A stretch of DNA of 64,000 nt. Source: Dehalococcoidales bacterium. Its GTDB lineage: Bacteria > Chloroflexota > Dehalococcoidia > Dehalococcoidales > UBA2162. How positions within the stretch are numbered: position 1 is the stretch's first letter; each line of letters begins with the position of its first letter. The notes beneath the pieces are model-generated. The model did not search any database, was not told the origin of the DNA, and saw nothing but the letters and a program-made list of their open reading frames with translations. Position numbers and translations under genes: made by a program. The stretch covers positions 77,235 to 141,234 of the forward strand of contig JAFGCW010000089.1 in the NCBI GenBank assembly GCA_016932435.1. Direction: 5' to 3'. Shown here one piece after another: positions 16,624-26,082 of this stretch.

Positions 16624-17994
16624 CTATTTCTTTACGTCCCACTTCGACAGGTATTGTGTCTGTCCGAGAGTCGAACCTCTCTGGATCTCTTCGCGAATAC
16701 GGTTTTCTTTTTCCAGGACATCGATAGCCCGGTTAGCCATCTCCATTGCTGAATCTTTCGGAACAACCACAATCCCGCTTTCGTCGCCGATTATCCAGTC
16801 TCCCGGTTCAACTTTCCTGCCGCATACCTCGATAGCGGCATTGATTTCGCCGAAACCTTTCGGTTCGCCGGCTGTCGGTGTGAAATGACGGGCGAATAGC
16901 GGGAATTTCAGTTTTCTAATATCATCGATGTCACGTACGGCACCATCTATCACCACGCCTACTACTCCGACAGTTTTACAGCTGTTGGTAGCCAGTTCTC
17001 CCCAGACCGCGATCTCTCCCTGGCAGGCATCGATGACCAGGACATCACCTGCCTTCGCGTGGTCGATAGCCTGGACAGGAGCACTCCAGTCGCCGTTATA
17101 GGTTCTGACGGTAACCGCCGGTCCGGCGAATTTCAGTTCGCCCGGTTTTCCTTCCCAGACCGGTTTGAGTCCTCTCAACTCTCCTGTCCGGTGCATCGCA
17201 TCACTGATATTAGAGGAACTCACTTTCATAAATGCTTCGGCGAGGTGCTCTTTGTCGTACTTCAGAAACTCTTTCGTCTCTATCGGTTTTCCTGATTTCA
17301 ATGATTGTACGATTTTCCGTGCCGATTCTTCGGGACTTTTCGCTTTATAGAGAGAACCACCAGCGATAATAATATCGGCACCGGCTTCATAAGCCTGAAC
17401 CGCAGTCTCGCTGTTAATTCCTCCTGCTGCCGAGATCTGAGCTTTTCCCGATATAGCTTTCGCTATCTCCTTCACCAGATCGATAGGTTTTACACCGAGT
17501 ACCTGTTGATCGAGTCCGACATGGATGTTGATAATATCTATACCCATTTCCTCGAGTTCAACAGCACGCTTGGCAGGATCTTTGACGGATATAAGGTCTG
17601 CCGCAATTTTTACACTGTATTTCTTCCCGGCAAGTATCGCTTCGGAAATGCACGAATCAGGTGCTGTTCCGAGAATAAAGACCACGTTGGCACCGGCTTT
17701 CGCGGCAATCTCTACTTCGGTAGAACCGGCATCCATCACTTTCATGTCGGCGCAGATGGTATGTCCCGGGAAAGCGGCACGAAGCTCACGAACGGCATTC
17801 ATTCCTTCAGATTTAATAAGCGGAGTTCCGGCTTCGATCCATGCCTTCGAAATATCACCATCGGTTTCAGCAAGTATGCCTTTTACTGCTTCCTGGGCAA
17901 TCTTTACTGCCCTGGGGAGATCGATAAGGTCGAGGGCGATCTGAATGGGAGGGAGTTTGTTCTGAGAAGGTGTGTTGACCTGTGTTTTCGTCAT
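16624..17994 (-). CDS. Fusion of hexulose-6-phosphate synthase and RraA-like domain
   Basis: 456 residues with ribosome site AGGAGG before ATG. Residues 15-230 are an orotidine-decarboxylase-superfamily barrel of the hexulose-phosphate-synthase type: the motif ADMKVMDAG carries the D83-x-K85-x2-D88 catalytic set, and EAGTPLIKSEG and AAGGINSETAVQAYEAGADIIIAGGSLY match the phosphate-binding ends. Residues 245-430 are an RraA/demethylmenaquinone-methyltransferase-like domain (GVVIDGAVRDIDDI, DESGIVVVP). HPS links formaldehyde and ribulose 5-phosphate, or works in reverse to supply ribulose 5-phosphate; the same fusion is known in methanogenic archaea. RraA-fold proteins can also be aldolases of 4-hydroxy-4-methyl-2-oxoglutarate type. 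No separate hexulose-phosphate isomerase gene is seen here. Confidence 0.88.
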   Translation of the reverse strand: MTKTQVNTPSQNKLPPIQIALDLIDLPRAVKIAQEAVKGILAETDGDISKAWIEAGTPLIKSEGMNAVRELRAAFPGHTICADMKVMDAGSTEVEIAAKAGANVVFILGTAPDSCISEAILAGKKYSVKIAADLISVKDPAKRAVELEEMGIDIINIHVGLDQQVLGVKPIDLVKEIAKAISGKAQISAAGGINSETAVQAYEAGADIIIAGGSLYKAKSPEESARKIVQSLKSGKPIETKEFLKYDKEHLAEAFMKVSSSNISDAMHRTGELRGLKPVWEGKPGELKFAGPAVTVRTYNGDWSAPVQAIDHAKAGDVLVIDACQGEIAVWGELATNSCKTVGVVGVVIDGAVRDIDDIRKLKFPLFARHFTPTAGEPKGFGEINAAIEVCGRKVEPGDWIIGDESGIVVVPKDSAMEMANRAIDVLEKENRIREEIQRGSTLGQTQYLSKWDVKK

Positions 17995-18027
17995 ATAGAT
18001 AAACCTCCTGTCGGCTTTTCCAGGTGT

Positions 18028-18858
18028 TTATTCAAGCACTATATTATCTATCAGCCTTGGTTTACCGATTTTTACTGCCAGTGATACCAGTACCGGTCTT
18101 GTAATCTCTTCCACTTCACCCAGCGTTTCATTATCGGCAACACTGATGTAATCTATGTTCGCCGCCGGCTGCTGCCGTATCAAAGCTGTCATTTCACGCC
18201 TGATTTTCGTGGAGTCTCTTTCGCCTTCTGAGTATAGTTTCTCAGCCAGTTTAAGGGACTGGTAGAGAACGGTCGCCGCTTTACGCTCATCCGGTTTCAG
18301 ATAGGAGTTCCTGCTGCTCATTGCCAGGCCATCCGGTTCACGAATTGTAGGACACGCAATCACTTCAAGGTTCATATCCAGGTCTTTTACCATCTTCTTA
18401 ATCACGGCAAGCTGCTGGGCGTCCTTCTGTCCGAAGTATGACCTGGTCGGACGAATAATGTTGAACAGTTTGGCGACAATGGTGGTTACACCACGGAAGT
18501 GGGTAGGGCGCGACGCGCCTTCCAGTTTATCGGTCAATCCTTCTACATCAATCCAGCTATTGTATCCGGCTGGATACAGGTCGTCAGCGGAAGGCATAAA
18601 GACGATGTTGGTATACGGTTCAAGCAGTTTCAGGTCACGTTCCGTATCGCGCGGATAATTTTCGAAATCTTCATTGGGACCGAACTGTGAGGGATTAACA
18701 AAGATACTGGCAGCAACCGTTTTATTTTCCTCTCTCGACCTTTTTACCAGGGAAATATGTCCTTCATGAAGGTATCCCATTGTGGGAACGAAACCAAGCG
18801 GTTCATCCAGGCTGTTCCGTTCTGCTTTCATGGCTGATATTGTGTCGATTATCTTCAT
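18028..18858 (-). CDS. panC: Pantothenate synthetase
   Basis: 276 residues, normal length. It joins pantoate and beta-alanine using ATP, the last step of pantothenate synthesis. Signatures: FVPTMGYLHEGHISLV with the HxGH nucleotidyl-transfer motif (about residues 24-39), FVNPSQFGPNEDF, GQKDAQQ and AMSSRNSYL (KMSKS-like loop). Last gene of the reverse pantothenate cluster; a hairpin separates it from panB. Confidence 0.97.
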   Translation of the reverse strand: MKIIDTISAMKAERNSLDEPLGFVPTMGYLHEGHISLVKRSREENKTVAASIFVNPSQFGPNEDFENYPRDTERDLKLLEPYTNIVFMPSADDLYPAGYNSWIDVEGLTDKLEGASRPTHFRGVTTIVAKLFNIIRPTRSYFGQKDAQQLAVIKKMVKDLDMNLEVIACPTIREPDGLAMSSRNSYLKPDERKAATVLYQSLKLAEKLYSEGERDSTKIRREMTALIRQQPAANIDYISVADNETLGEVEEITRPVLVSLAVKIGKPRLIDNIVLE

Positions 18859-18896
18859 TTATCACTCCCCGCCTGTGATAATCCCGGTGAATATAA

Positions 18897-18915
18897 AGAG
18901 GGGCTTAGCCCCTCT
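18897..18915 (-). terminator. Hairpin between panB and panC
   Basis: Perfect stem AGAGGGGC/GCCCCTCT with a short loop, followed on the minus strand by TTTATA. It could cut part of the transcription before panC or stabilise the upstream mRNA. Confidence 0.55.
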
Positions 18916-18945
18916 GTTTATCGATCTGTAAATAAGGTTTGTTGT

Positions 18946-19785
18946 TTACTTATATTCTTTCTCAAGTTTGGAAATCACGTCTTTGTCGATAATATAACTG
19001 TTTGCATTGGTAGGGAATTCGCCTGCTTTTACATCGTCATGATATTCGGCTACCGCTTTTCTCATGATATCGGCGATCTGCGCGTACTGTTTGGCGTGTT
19101 TCGGTACAAATTCTGTATAGGAACCGAATGTGTCGTTAATAACCTGCACTTGCCCATCACAGTCGGGTCCGGCGCCGATTCCGATAGTAGGAATATTGAG
19201 TTTCTGCGTGATGAGGGCTGCCAGCTTGTATGGGACAGCTTCGAGTACGACGGCGAATGCTCCTGCCTGTTCCAGGGCAATTGCGTCTTCGATAATTCCT
19301 CTTGCCGACTCGATAGATTTACCCTGTGCCTTGTGTCCGCCAAGCTGGTTGATAGACTGTGGCGTAAGACCGATATGTCCCATCACGGGAATACCGCAGT
19401 TGATTACCTGTCTCACTTTCTCGGCGACGGTTACGCCACCTTCGAGTTTGATTGCCTGTGCTCCGGCTTCCTGTATGAACCTGCCGGCGTTTCGGAGGCA
19501 GTCTTCGGTACTGACGTGGTAGGTCATAAATGGCATATCGCCCACTATCAGGGCATTTTCGGTACCCCTTACCACCGCTTTCGTGTGGTGCAGCATTATA
19601 TCCATTGTAACGGGTATCGACGTATCGAATCCCAGGACCACCATTCCAAGGCTGTCGCCGACAAGGATCAGGGGAACACCTGCTTCATCGACAATTTTAG
19701 CGGTTGTATAATCGTAAGCGGTGAGCATGGATATCTTCTCACCGCTCTGTTTCATCTCTTTTATCTGGTTAATGGAAACACGCAT
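18946..19785 (-). CDS. panB: 3-methyl-2-oxobutanoate hydroxymethyltransferase
   Basis: 279 residues. It moves a hydroxymethyl group from methylene-tetrahydrofolate to 2-oxoisovalerate, giving ketopantoate. Typical marks: MLTAYDYTTAKIVDEAG, LVGDSLGMVVLG (metal-binding Asp), VVGDMPFMTY-like segment (IVGDMPFMTY), KLEGG, and GHIGLTPQS. Lies 10 bases after panD. The start has a ribosome site (GGAGAAGC) in the gap. Confidence 0.97.
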   Translation of the reverse strand: MRVSINQIKEMKQSGEKISMLTAYDYTTAKIVDEAGVPLILVGDSLGMVVLGFDTSIPVTMDIMLHHTKAVVRGTENALIVGDMPFMTYHVSTEDCLRNAGRFIQEAGAQAIKLEGGVTVAEKVRQVINCGIPVMGHIGLTPQSINQLGGHKAQGKSIESARGIIEDAIALEQAGAFAVVLEAVPYKLAALITQKLNIPTIGIGAGPDCDGQVQVINDTFGSYTEFVPKHAKQYAQIADIMRKAVAEYHDDVKAGEFPTNANSYIIDKDVISKLEKEYK

Positions 19786-19795
19786 TTCGCTTCTC

Positions 19796-20167
19796 CTACC
19801 GGATAGCAGCTTCTATAGGTCCTTTTATAGAGGTAATATCATTATTTCTATCTACGTGGACGAGTTTCGGAGTATAAGTCCGGGCTTCTTCCTCTTCCAT
19901 CTGCTGGTAAGTCAGGATAATGACCATATCACCTTTGATAGCCAGCCTGGCGGCTGCGCCGTTAAGGCAAATTTCACCTTTATCGCCCTCGATAGCATAG
20001 GTCTCGAAACGGGCTCCGTTATTCAGATTAAGGACGTGTACGTGCTCGAAGGGAAGTATATCGGCTGCCTCCATGAGCTTAGTATCTATGGTGATACTTC
20101 CTTCATAATCGATATCTGCACCAGTAACAGTAGCACGGTGGATCTTGCTTTTCAGCATGTTTCTCAT
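19796..20167 (-). CDS. panD: Aspartate 1-decarboxylase (pyruvoyl-dependent)
   Basis: 123 residues from the ATG at 20167, which has GGGAG 8 bases before it; the TTG one codon upstream is less likely. The enzyme makes beta-alanine from aspartate. The precursor cleaves itself at Gly23-Ser24 (YEGSITID), which yields the pyruvoyl group; other family marks are [12 protein letters not shown] at the N-terminus and [19 protein letters not shown]. It sits between the DUF2520 gene and panB. Confidence 0.97.
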   Translation of the reverse strand: MRNMLKSKIHRATVTGADIDYEGSITIDTKLMEAADILPFEHVHVLNLNNGARFETYAIEGDKGEICLNGAAARLAIKGDMVIILTYQQMEEEEARTYTPKLVHVDRNNDITSIKGPIEAAIR

Positions 20168-20181
20168 CAAGATTTCTCCCT

Positions 20182-21060
20182 TTATATGCTTATTAACAGG
20201 TTAGGTTGTTTTAGAATTCCCATCATATCTTCTGCCTGTTTTTCGGTAATTTTACCCTTCGCTAGGGCGATGGTTACCGTCTGGCGACCGAGTTCGAGAT
20301 AGGTTGGAAGCACGTCAGGTGCTGATCTTTCCAGGGCTTCGATATGTTTCCTGATGGTACCGGTATCACCTCGTGCAATTGGTCCGGTAAGACAGTCCGG
20401 GATACCGACTGTTTCAATATTGTGGAAAGTTCCCTGGATAAGGGGAAGGAGAGCCTGAGTGGCTTGCTGAGTGGGAATGTCGAAGGTTTTCCAGAGGTCC
20501 GTTGCCTGTTTGATCAGGGTTACCAGGTAGTTACAGGCCATGACGGCTGCAGCATGGTAGACTACCTTATCGCTTGCTTCAAGTTGTATGTATCTTCCTT
20601 CAAGCGCGGTAGCCATTTTCTTTAACTCGGTCAGCAGAGGTTCTTCCGCTTCTATTGCGAAGGTAGAACCGGGGATGTTTTCCACTGCCTGTTTGACACT
20701 GGCGAATGTCTGTAAAGGATGAAATGCGCCTGTCAAAGTACCTGACTGTTTTGCCGGGTCGAGAACTTCGGTTGAATCAGCCCCGCTGCAGTGTACTACA
20801 CTCTTACCGGGCTGCCAGTCGATCTCCGATACAACGGTACCGATTGCGCCGTCAGGCGTGGTGATGAAGGTTATATCCACGCTGTCCGCAACAGCCTGGC
20901 TGCTCTCCATAACTCTGCATCCGGGGATTTCCAAGGCCAGTTTTTCAGCAGATTCTCTGCTTCGGCTGTATACGGCGGTCACCCTGTAGCCGTGGTTGTG
21001 CAAACCGATGGCCAGGGCTGTTCCTACTGTTCCGGCTCCGATAAATCCTGCTTCAGTCAT
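20182..21060 (-). CDS. Rossmann/DUF2520 oxidoreductase, probable ketopantoate reductase substitute
   Basis: 292 residues. The N-terminus is a nucleotide-binding Rossmann fold ([20 protein letters not shown], residues 5-24) with a following SRSRESA segment that suits NADPH, then the DUF2520 helical domain ([28 protein letters not shown]). The window's panB, panC and panD leave one step open, reduction of ketopantoate, and no panE-type gene is present. A protein of this kind (PanG) does this reduction in Francisella, as I recall. As the first gene of the operon behind the promoter and leader, it is the natural candidate. The same family also includes uncharacterised dehydrogenases, so the assignment rests largely on position. 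Confidence 0.75.
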   Translation of the reverse strand: MTEAGFIGAGTVGTALAIGLHNHGYRVTAVYSRSRESAEKLALEIPGCRVMESSQAVADSVDITFITTPDGAIGTVVSEIDWQPGKSVVHCSGADSTEVLDPAKQSGTLTGAFHPLQTFASVKQAVENIPGSTFAIEAEEPLLTELKKMATALEGRYIQLEASDKVVYHAAAVMACNYLVTLIKQATDLWKTFDIPTQQATQALLPLIQGTFHNIETVGIPDCLTGPIARGDTGTIRKHIEALERSAPDVLPTYLELGRQTVTIALAKGKITEKQAEDMMGILKQPNLLISI

Positions 21061-21230
21061 TTTATTTGTACCTCAAAATGGTAATAAAAAAACCTTCCCG
21101 GACAAGCCGAGGAAGGCAATCTTTCCAAGTATACTATTCTTGCCGTCTCGGTCAGGTCCGATCCAAGCGACTTAAATTGTAAAAAGTTCTTTTATCCGGG
21201 AAATCACCGCCGGAATGGTCGGTGCTCCCC
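21061..21230 (-). ncRNA. Structured leader of the pantothenate operon with attenuator (riboswitch candidate)
   Basis: About 170 bases of 5' leader between the mapped promoter and the first operon gene. A hairpin at 21205-21224 pairs CACCG/CGGTG and then CC/GG, with one bulged A at 21219. A second hairpin at 21148-21161 pairs TCGG/CCGA around ACCTGA. GGCAA (about 21143) can pair with TTGCC just upstream of, and overlapping, the terminator stem, which gives a plausible antiterminator. The Weinberg pan RNA motif, reported upstream of pantothenate genes, is described as stems with conserved bulged A residues; this leader may be one, but I could not run a covariance search. Confidence 0.55.
21086..21116 (-). 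terminator. Leader terminator (attenuator) of the pantothenate operon
   Basis: Minus-strand stem CCTTCC/GGAAGG with an inner GG/CC pair, followed by seven T. It lies 26 bases before the first operon start codon, so read-through must be controlled for the operon to be expressed. Confidence 0.85.
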
Positions 21231-21236
21231 ACTGCT

Positions 21237-21265
21237 AATATATCAATAGACTGCATTTTTGTCAA
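21237..21265 (-). promoter_or_regulatory. Strong promoter of the pantothenate operon
   Basis: On the minus strand: TTGACA (21265-21260), exactly 17 bases, TATATT (21242-21237). The start of transcription would be near 21230. Confidence 0.82.
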
Positions 21266-21306
21266 TAGGTAACAAGGGTTTTTCCTGTGTTCAGGAAAGT
21301 ATATGA

Positions 21307-22851
21307 TTACTCGTTAATCATTGACCATGGTACTATCTCGTCCCGGGGTATTTCCCTCAGATAATAGCGCTCCTCGAGCCCTTTTCGAACCAGTGCTTTC
21401 TTCCATCCAGAGAGAGTTAAGTTTTCTATATCAACGAGTACTTCTGCCAGTCTTGTGTCTCCTCGGGCGAGGACACCCTGTACTCTACTCCATGCCGGGC
21501 TGTCCGCTTTGATACTAATCCCTTTTGGCGTAAGCTGCTTTTTAAGGTTGGCTACTCGATTGTTGAGGACATCGACTTCCCCCATCGGCTGGTGCTGGAA
21601 TGGAGTGCCGGCTTTCGGCACGAAAGGTGAGATGCTGAGTGTGATGCGGCAGCCGGGAGAAATATTCTCCAGAATTTGCCTGCATTTTAAGGTAAGTTTG
21701 ACAATTGCTTCTACGTCTTCATCTGTTTCAGTCGGCAGGCCTATCATGAAATACAGTTTGAATTGCCTGATGCCGTATTCTGCTACTTTTCGCATCGCCC
21801 GTATAATATCTTCCTCATCAATGCCTTTTTTTATCAGGCTGCGGAGTCTTTGAGAACCGGCTTCCGGGGCGAGGGCTATCATCCTGGCTTTCCCCTTTAC
21901 CAGTTCTGCTACCGCGGATTCCGGCAGTGGTTTTATCCGCAGAGAACTAACGGAAATTTCTGCATCGTACTGACGCAGTCCCGAAAGTATCTCCTCGAAC
22001 TGTGGGTGTTCGGAGACAGCCGGTCCTACAAGACCGATCCTGTTCCGGTATTGTAAACCTTCCCCGGCCTGTTCCAGGATGCTGTTTACCGAACGGTATC
22101 TCATCGGACTGAAAATGGTGCTGACCATACAAAATTGACAGCTGTGACCGCAGCCACGCTCGGCTTCTATCAGGTAAAGGTTACCAAGCTCGGTATTCGG
22201 TGTCAGAACAGCGGTATGTGACTGAAAACTGTCAAGGTTGGTTAACCACTGACGTTTTACTGGCATATCTTGAGTTTCCTGTGGAACATAGATTCCCGGT
22301 AATTTCCCGAGAGATTTCAGAAGCGTATCCCGATTCTCTCCGACACCTTCCTGCAGCACCGGAAGCATATTCGGGAGTATGGCTTCTGCTTCACCGATAC
22401 ACAGGCAGTCGAAAAAAGGTTCCAGGGGCATCGGATTAGCTGTAATACAGGGACCGCCGGCTATTACCAGCGGGTGGCTTTCATCTCTATCTGTAGCGTA
22501 AAGCGGTAAACCGCTTGATTTCAGTATTTTTACCACGTTAAAGTAGTCGAGTTCGTAGGTAACGGAAAAAGCAATAACAGAAAAGTCAGAGAGAGGTCGT
22601 TCCGATTCCAAGCTGAGTGGAGATGCAAAATTGCCTTTGGAAGGCTGTTCAAGGAATATTCTCTCACAGACGACGTTATCATAATCGTTTAAAAGTTTAT
22701 AGATGGTATGGATTCCCAGGTTGGACATCCCGATGTAATAGGAATTCGGGTAGACCAGTGCAACCGGCAGCCTGCCGCCCCAGTCCTTTGTTACCGTCCC
22801 CGTTTCTCGCGAAAGTCTATATCTGGCATCCTGCGGGGTGTTTTTACTCAT
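21307..22851 (-). CDS. B12-binding-fold radical SAM protein (BchE-like, TIGR03960 type)
   Basis: 514 residues. A 4Fe-4S/SAM motif of the radical SAM type is visible as GCGHSCQFC (C-x3-C-x2-C, about residue 233), after an N-terminal domain of the cobalamin-binding shape (VALVYPNSYYIGMSNLGIHT). The later segments MIALAPEAGSQRLR and QFKLYFMIGLPTETDEDV are the usual barrel strands. Members often occur beside a DUF2344 gene and rRNA or ribosome-related genes, but no such partner is here; its reaction is unknown. The start ATG is 34 bases after the R3H ATPase stop, so it ends the pdxS operon. Confidence 0.85.
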   Translation of the reverse strand: MSKNTPQDARYRLSRETGTVTKDWGGRLPVALVYPNSYYIGMSNLGIHTIYKLLNDYDNVVCERIFLEQPSKGNFASPLSLESERPLSDFSVIAFSVTYELDYFNVVKILKSSGLPLYATDRDESHPLVIAGGPCITANPMPLEPFFDCLCIGEAEAILPNMLPVLQEGVGENRDTLLKSLGKLPGIYVPQETQDMPVKRQWLTNLDSFQSHTAVLTPNTELGNLYLIEAERGCGHSCQFCMVSTIFSPMRYRSVNSILEQAGEGLQYRNRIGLVGPAVSEHPQFEEILSGLRQYDAEISVSSLRIKPLPESAVAELVKGKARMIALAPEAGSQRLRSLIKKGIDEEDIIRAMRKVAEYGIRQFKLYFMIGLPTETDEDVEAIVKLTLKCRQILENISPGCRITLSISPFVPKAGTPFQHQPMGEVDVLNNRVANLKKQLTPKGISIKADSPAWSRVQGVLARGDTRLAEVLVDIENLTLSGWKKALVRKGLEERYYLREIPRDEIVPWSMINE

Positions 22852-22884
22852 AGACAGTATTATAGACTTTTATACGTAAAAACC

Positions 22885-24414
22885 CTAGTCCTTATAAAAT
22901 CGCACCCTTCTCTGGGGATCTTTTCCGGCGCTTCTGGAGTTTAATTCATTACGTTCCGCGATGAGGTGCTGGAGACGGCGGATATAGGCTCCCTGCGGAC
23001 TCAGTTCAATCTCCTCCTCACCGTTTTTCAACATATTAACAGCATCATGGGCTTCTCTAAGGGCTGAGGTTAGAGAGTCTGTTCTCTCGAAATTCTCGGA
23101 ATTTCTGCTTCCCGGTGTAATGGTGTGCAGGAACTGCCTTATCTGTGACGGTGTGTTGCTCCTCAGGACATATATCGGGAGGTTGGTAATCTCCGCATCC
23201 TTCACTTTCTGAGGTTTCCGCCTGTAGTACCGTTTCGAGGTTACGAACAGGTCGGCGTTCTTAATATTCTCAACAATCTCCACATTTGCCAGCATATCTT
23301 TTGCCGTCTGTTCGAATCTGCCCCGGTTAACTCCGAACAGGTAGAGCCGGTGAAGTTTCCCTTCTCTTATCTGAGGTTGACTGTGGGTGGTCTTTGCCGG
23401 TGTTTCTACAGGAGTCGATTTTTCTATTACTACCTTTCCTTCTTCGTCGAGCCACCGTACCTCTGTCGTGATGGCTTGCCCTCGTAGCGTAGCATCTACC
23501 GCCTCAGCGACATCCGGGTGAATTGCTACTCTATCCCTATCCAGTATCTCGACCATAATATCGAATGTCGGTGGAGATGTGCGTTCGAGTATGGATTTCT
23601 GAGTCCCGCGTCTCTTGGCTTCTTCATCTCCCAGAGTCACACTCTGTATACCCCCGATAAGGTCGGAGAGTGTCGGATTCAATATCAGGTTCTCAAGAGT
23701 ATTTCCATGGGCGGTTCCAACCAGTTGAACACCGCGTTCGGCAATAGTACGGGCTGCCAGGGCTTCCAGTTCGGTGCCCATCTCATCGATGACGATTACT
23801 TCCGGCATGTGGTTTTCAACGGCTTCTATCATCACGGCGTGCTGGTTGACCGGCGACGTTACCTGCATACGCCGGGCATGTCCAATCGCCGGGTGCGGAA
23901 TATCACCGTCTCCGGCGATCTCATTGGAGGTATCTACGATGATCACCCGTTTCTTGAAATCATCGGCAAGGACCCGGGCTATCTCGCGAAGCATGGTCGT
24001 CTTGCCCACACCGGGTCTGCCCAGCAGCATAACACTCTTTCCCGAAGTGATCAGATCTTCGATTACCTTTATGGTGCCGGTAACTGCCCTGCCGACGCGG
24101 CAGGTAAGTCCCACGATGCGTCCCTGCCGGTTACGGATTGCCGATATACGGTGAAGGGTACGTTCGATACCGGCGCGGTTATCATCACCGAAGGTGCCGA
24201 CTCGCGATGATACATACTCGATATCTTCCTCGCTTACTTCCGTGGGATAAAGTACTATCTCTCTATCCGGAAAACGCGCTTCCGCAGGGCGTCCCAGGTC
24301 GAGTACTACCTCGATAAGTTCGTGGACATCACTTTGCTGCACCAAAGGCGTCTGTATATGCGGTGGAAATATGTTCAACAGCGCATCCAGATCATCGGTT
24401 ATTACCTTTTGCAC
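22885..24414 (-). CDS. R3H-domain AAA ATPase (Ycf45/SpoIIIAA-like)
   Basis: 509 residues from the GTG at 24414, which has GGGAGG 5 bases before it; a TTG 18 bases upstream is possible but less well placed. The AAA-type ATPase core has Walker [11 protein letters not shown] (about residues 143-152) and Walker [11 protein letters not shown]. The stretch [12 protein letters not shown] and [12 protein letters not shown] match the SpoIIIAA/Ycf45 group (COG3854), and the C-terminal region ([24 protein letters not shown]) fits an R3H single-stranded nucleic-acid-binding domain. It is likely to act on RNA or single-stranded DNA. Part of the pdxS operon. Confidence 0.85.
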   Translation of the reverse strand: MQKVITDDLDALLNIFPPHIQTPLVQQSDVHELIEVVLDLGRPAEARFPDREIVLYPTEVSEEDIEYVSSRVGTFGDDNRAGIERTLHRISAIRNRQGRIVGLTCRVGRAVTGTIKVIEDLITSGKSVMLLGRPGVGKTTMLREIARVLADDFKKRVIIVDTSNEIAGDGDIPHPAIGHARRMQVTSPVNQHAVMIEAVENHMPEVIVIDEMGTELEALAARTIAERGVQLVGTAHGNTLENLILNPTLSDLIGGIQSVTLGDEEAKRRGTQKSILERTSPPTFDIMVEILDRDRVAIHPDVAEAVDATLRGQAITTEVRWLDEEGKVVIEKSTPVETPAKTTHSQPQIREGKLHRLYLFGVNRGRFEQTAKDMLANVEIVENIKNADLFVTSKRYYRRKPQKVKDAEITNLPIYVLRSNTPSQIRQFLHTITPGSRNSENFERTDSLTSALREAHDAVNMLKNGEEEIELSPQGAYIRRLQHLIAERNELNSRSAGKDPQRRVRFYKD

Positions 24415-24454
24415 CGGTTCCTCCCGCTGCAACCGGATATTCTTTCTCCCGGTC

Positions 24455-26050
24455 TCAGCTTTGTGTTACTCTGTCTCTTAATATCCGTCTCAGGATTTTA
24501 CCGACCTGTGTTTTCGGTATCTCGTCAATAAATTCTACCATCCTGATTCTCTTATAAGGAGATAGTCTTTCTTTACAGAATTCTATCAATTCATCCTCTG
24601 AGCAGACGTTGCCGTCTTTAGGTACGATAAACGCTTTAGGCAATTCACCGGCTAGTTCATCCGGTACGCCGACCACGGCGCATTCTCTGACTGCAGGATG
24701 CTCGTAGAGAGTGGCTTCAACCTCTGCCGGTGCGATTGTATACCCCTTGTACTTAATTATCTCCTTTTTACGGTCTACTATATAAAAGTAGCCCTCTTCA
24801 TCCATCCTGGCAAGGTCTCCGGTGTGAAGCCAGCCTTCCCTGAGCGTAACAACATTTTCTTCCGGCCTGTTCAGATAACCTTTCATCACCTGGGGTCCTT
24901 TTAATACCAGTTCGCCGATCTCTCCCGGCGGCAGTTCACTGGTGCCGGTCTCTTCATCCATGATACGGGCGTCCGTATCCATAATCGGGATTCCTATCGT
25001 ACCGGGCTTTATCCTGTCGGGTGGTGAGGTATGGGTCTCCGGTGATGCCTCGCTCAATCCGTAGGCAAGTATCATCTTGATACCGGTCTCATTTTCCCAC
25101 TTTTCCTTGATTTCAGGTGGGATCGGCATTGCCCCGGCTTTCACATATCTCAGGCTGGAAAGATCGTATTTTCCCATTGAGGGGCTGTTGATAAGCATCG
25201 TATAGAGCGATGCTGCGCCGTGCAGGAGTGTTACCTTATCTTTTTCTACCGTTTCGAGCAGTGTATCCGCGTCATAACGCGGCATGGTGACTACTTTTGC
25301 TCCGGCGTAGATCGGCGAGTTTACGCAGGTACAGGCGCCCCAGCTGTGGTAGAACGGCAACAGTCCTACTATCACATCATTCTCGGTCCAGCTCAGGAAA
25401 GTGGCGTTCTGAATCGCGTTGGCTACCAGATTGTAGTGGGTTAACATGGCACCTTTCGGGAAGCCTGTCGTACCTCCGGTATATTCGATTGCCGCTACAT
25501 CTTCCTTTGGGTCTATATTGATCTCCGGCGCTGTCGGTGGATATTCATCGAAGATGGAGTTAAACGATATCGTTCCCGGGATATCTTCATCGTCTGTCCG
25601 TATGACCGCTTTCAGTCCTATTTCTTCCCTGATTTCTTCAACTACCGGATAGGTTTCCTTATTGCAGATTACAATAGTAGCGCCGGAGTCGGTCACCACA
25701 TGCCTCAGTTCATCTTTTTTATAGGTAGGATTAACCGGAGCAACAGAGCCGCCTGCTTTGAGTATTCCGTAGTAGCCGATTACGTACTCAATTCCGTTCG
25801 GCAGGAATACGATACCTCTGCTCCCGTGTTTCAAACCGAATCCTGCCAGAGCCGCAGCAAGACGATTAGTTCGGTCGTCCAACTCGCTGAAAGTAACTGA
25901 ATCCTTACCGGAACAAAAGGCCGGTCTATCAGGATATCGTGCTGCGCTATTAGTCAGGAACTTGGAAAGCGGTATTTCAGGATAATCGATATGCCGGGGT
26001 ATGCCCTCCGGCCAGTATTTGAACCATGGTCTGTCATTCGGGATATTCAA
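24455..26050 (-). CDS. Acyl-CoA synthetase (AMP-binding)
   Basis: 531 residues from the TTG at 26050, which has AAGGAGT about 10 bases before it. It activates a fatty or aromatic acid with ATP and CoA through an acyl-adenylate. Motif A3 [16 protein letters not shown] (about residues 192-207), [11 protein letters not shown] (motif A5 type) and the hinge [30 protein letters not shown] followed by [11 protein letters not shown] with the catalytic Lys are complete. Length and motif form fit a medium/long-chain fatty acid or 4-coumarate-type ligase; the substrate is not deducible. Confidence 0.93.
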   Translation of the reverse strand: MNIPNDRPWFKYWPEGIPRHIDYPEIPLSKFLTNSAARYPDRPAFCSGKDSVTFSELDDRTNRLAAALAGFGLKHGSRGIVFLPNGIEYVIGYYGILKAGGSVAPVNPTYKKDELRHVVTDSGATIVICNKETYPVVEEIREEIGLKAVIRTDDEDIPGTISFNSIFDEYPPTAPEINIDPKEDVAAIEYTGGTTGFPKGAMLTHYNLVANAIQNATFLSWTENDVIVGLLPFYHSWGACTCVNSPIYAGAKVVTMPRYDADTLLETVEKDKVTLLHGAASLYTMLINSPSMGKYDLSSLRYVKAGAMPIPPEIKEKWENETGIKMILAYGLSEASPETHTSPPDRIKPGTIGIPIMDTDARIMDEETGTSELPPGEIGELVLKGPQVMKGYLNRPEENVVTLREGWLHTGDLARMDEEGYFYIVDRKKEIIKYKGYTIAPAEVEATLYEHPAVRECAVVGVPDELAGELPKAFIVPKDGNVCSEDELIEFCKERLSPYKRIRMVEFIDEIPKTQVGKILRRILRDRVTQS

Positions 26051-26082
26051 TGGGTACTTACTCCTTTCCGGTACGGGTTTTG

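Noticed and set aside
17305..18084. 259-residue plus-strand open frame opposite the HPS-RraA gene.
   Set aside because: It lies antisense to a well-supported gene, has no ribosome site and shows no protein-like pattern; it is a by-product of codon use in the true gene.
21141..21170. Plus-strand GGTCAGGTCCG resembles the conserved core of SRP (4.5S) RNA.
   Set aside because: The 3' side (GGAAGGAAGCAGCC) is missing and the stem does not close; the segment is better explained as part of the minus-strand pantothenate leader.
21061..21230. T-box or FMN riboswitch in the pantothenate leader.
   Set aside because: No T-box antiterminator motif (GGTGGnACCGCG) and only a short chance match to an FMN-type GGCGGTGA segment.
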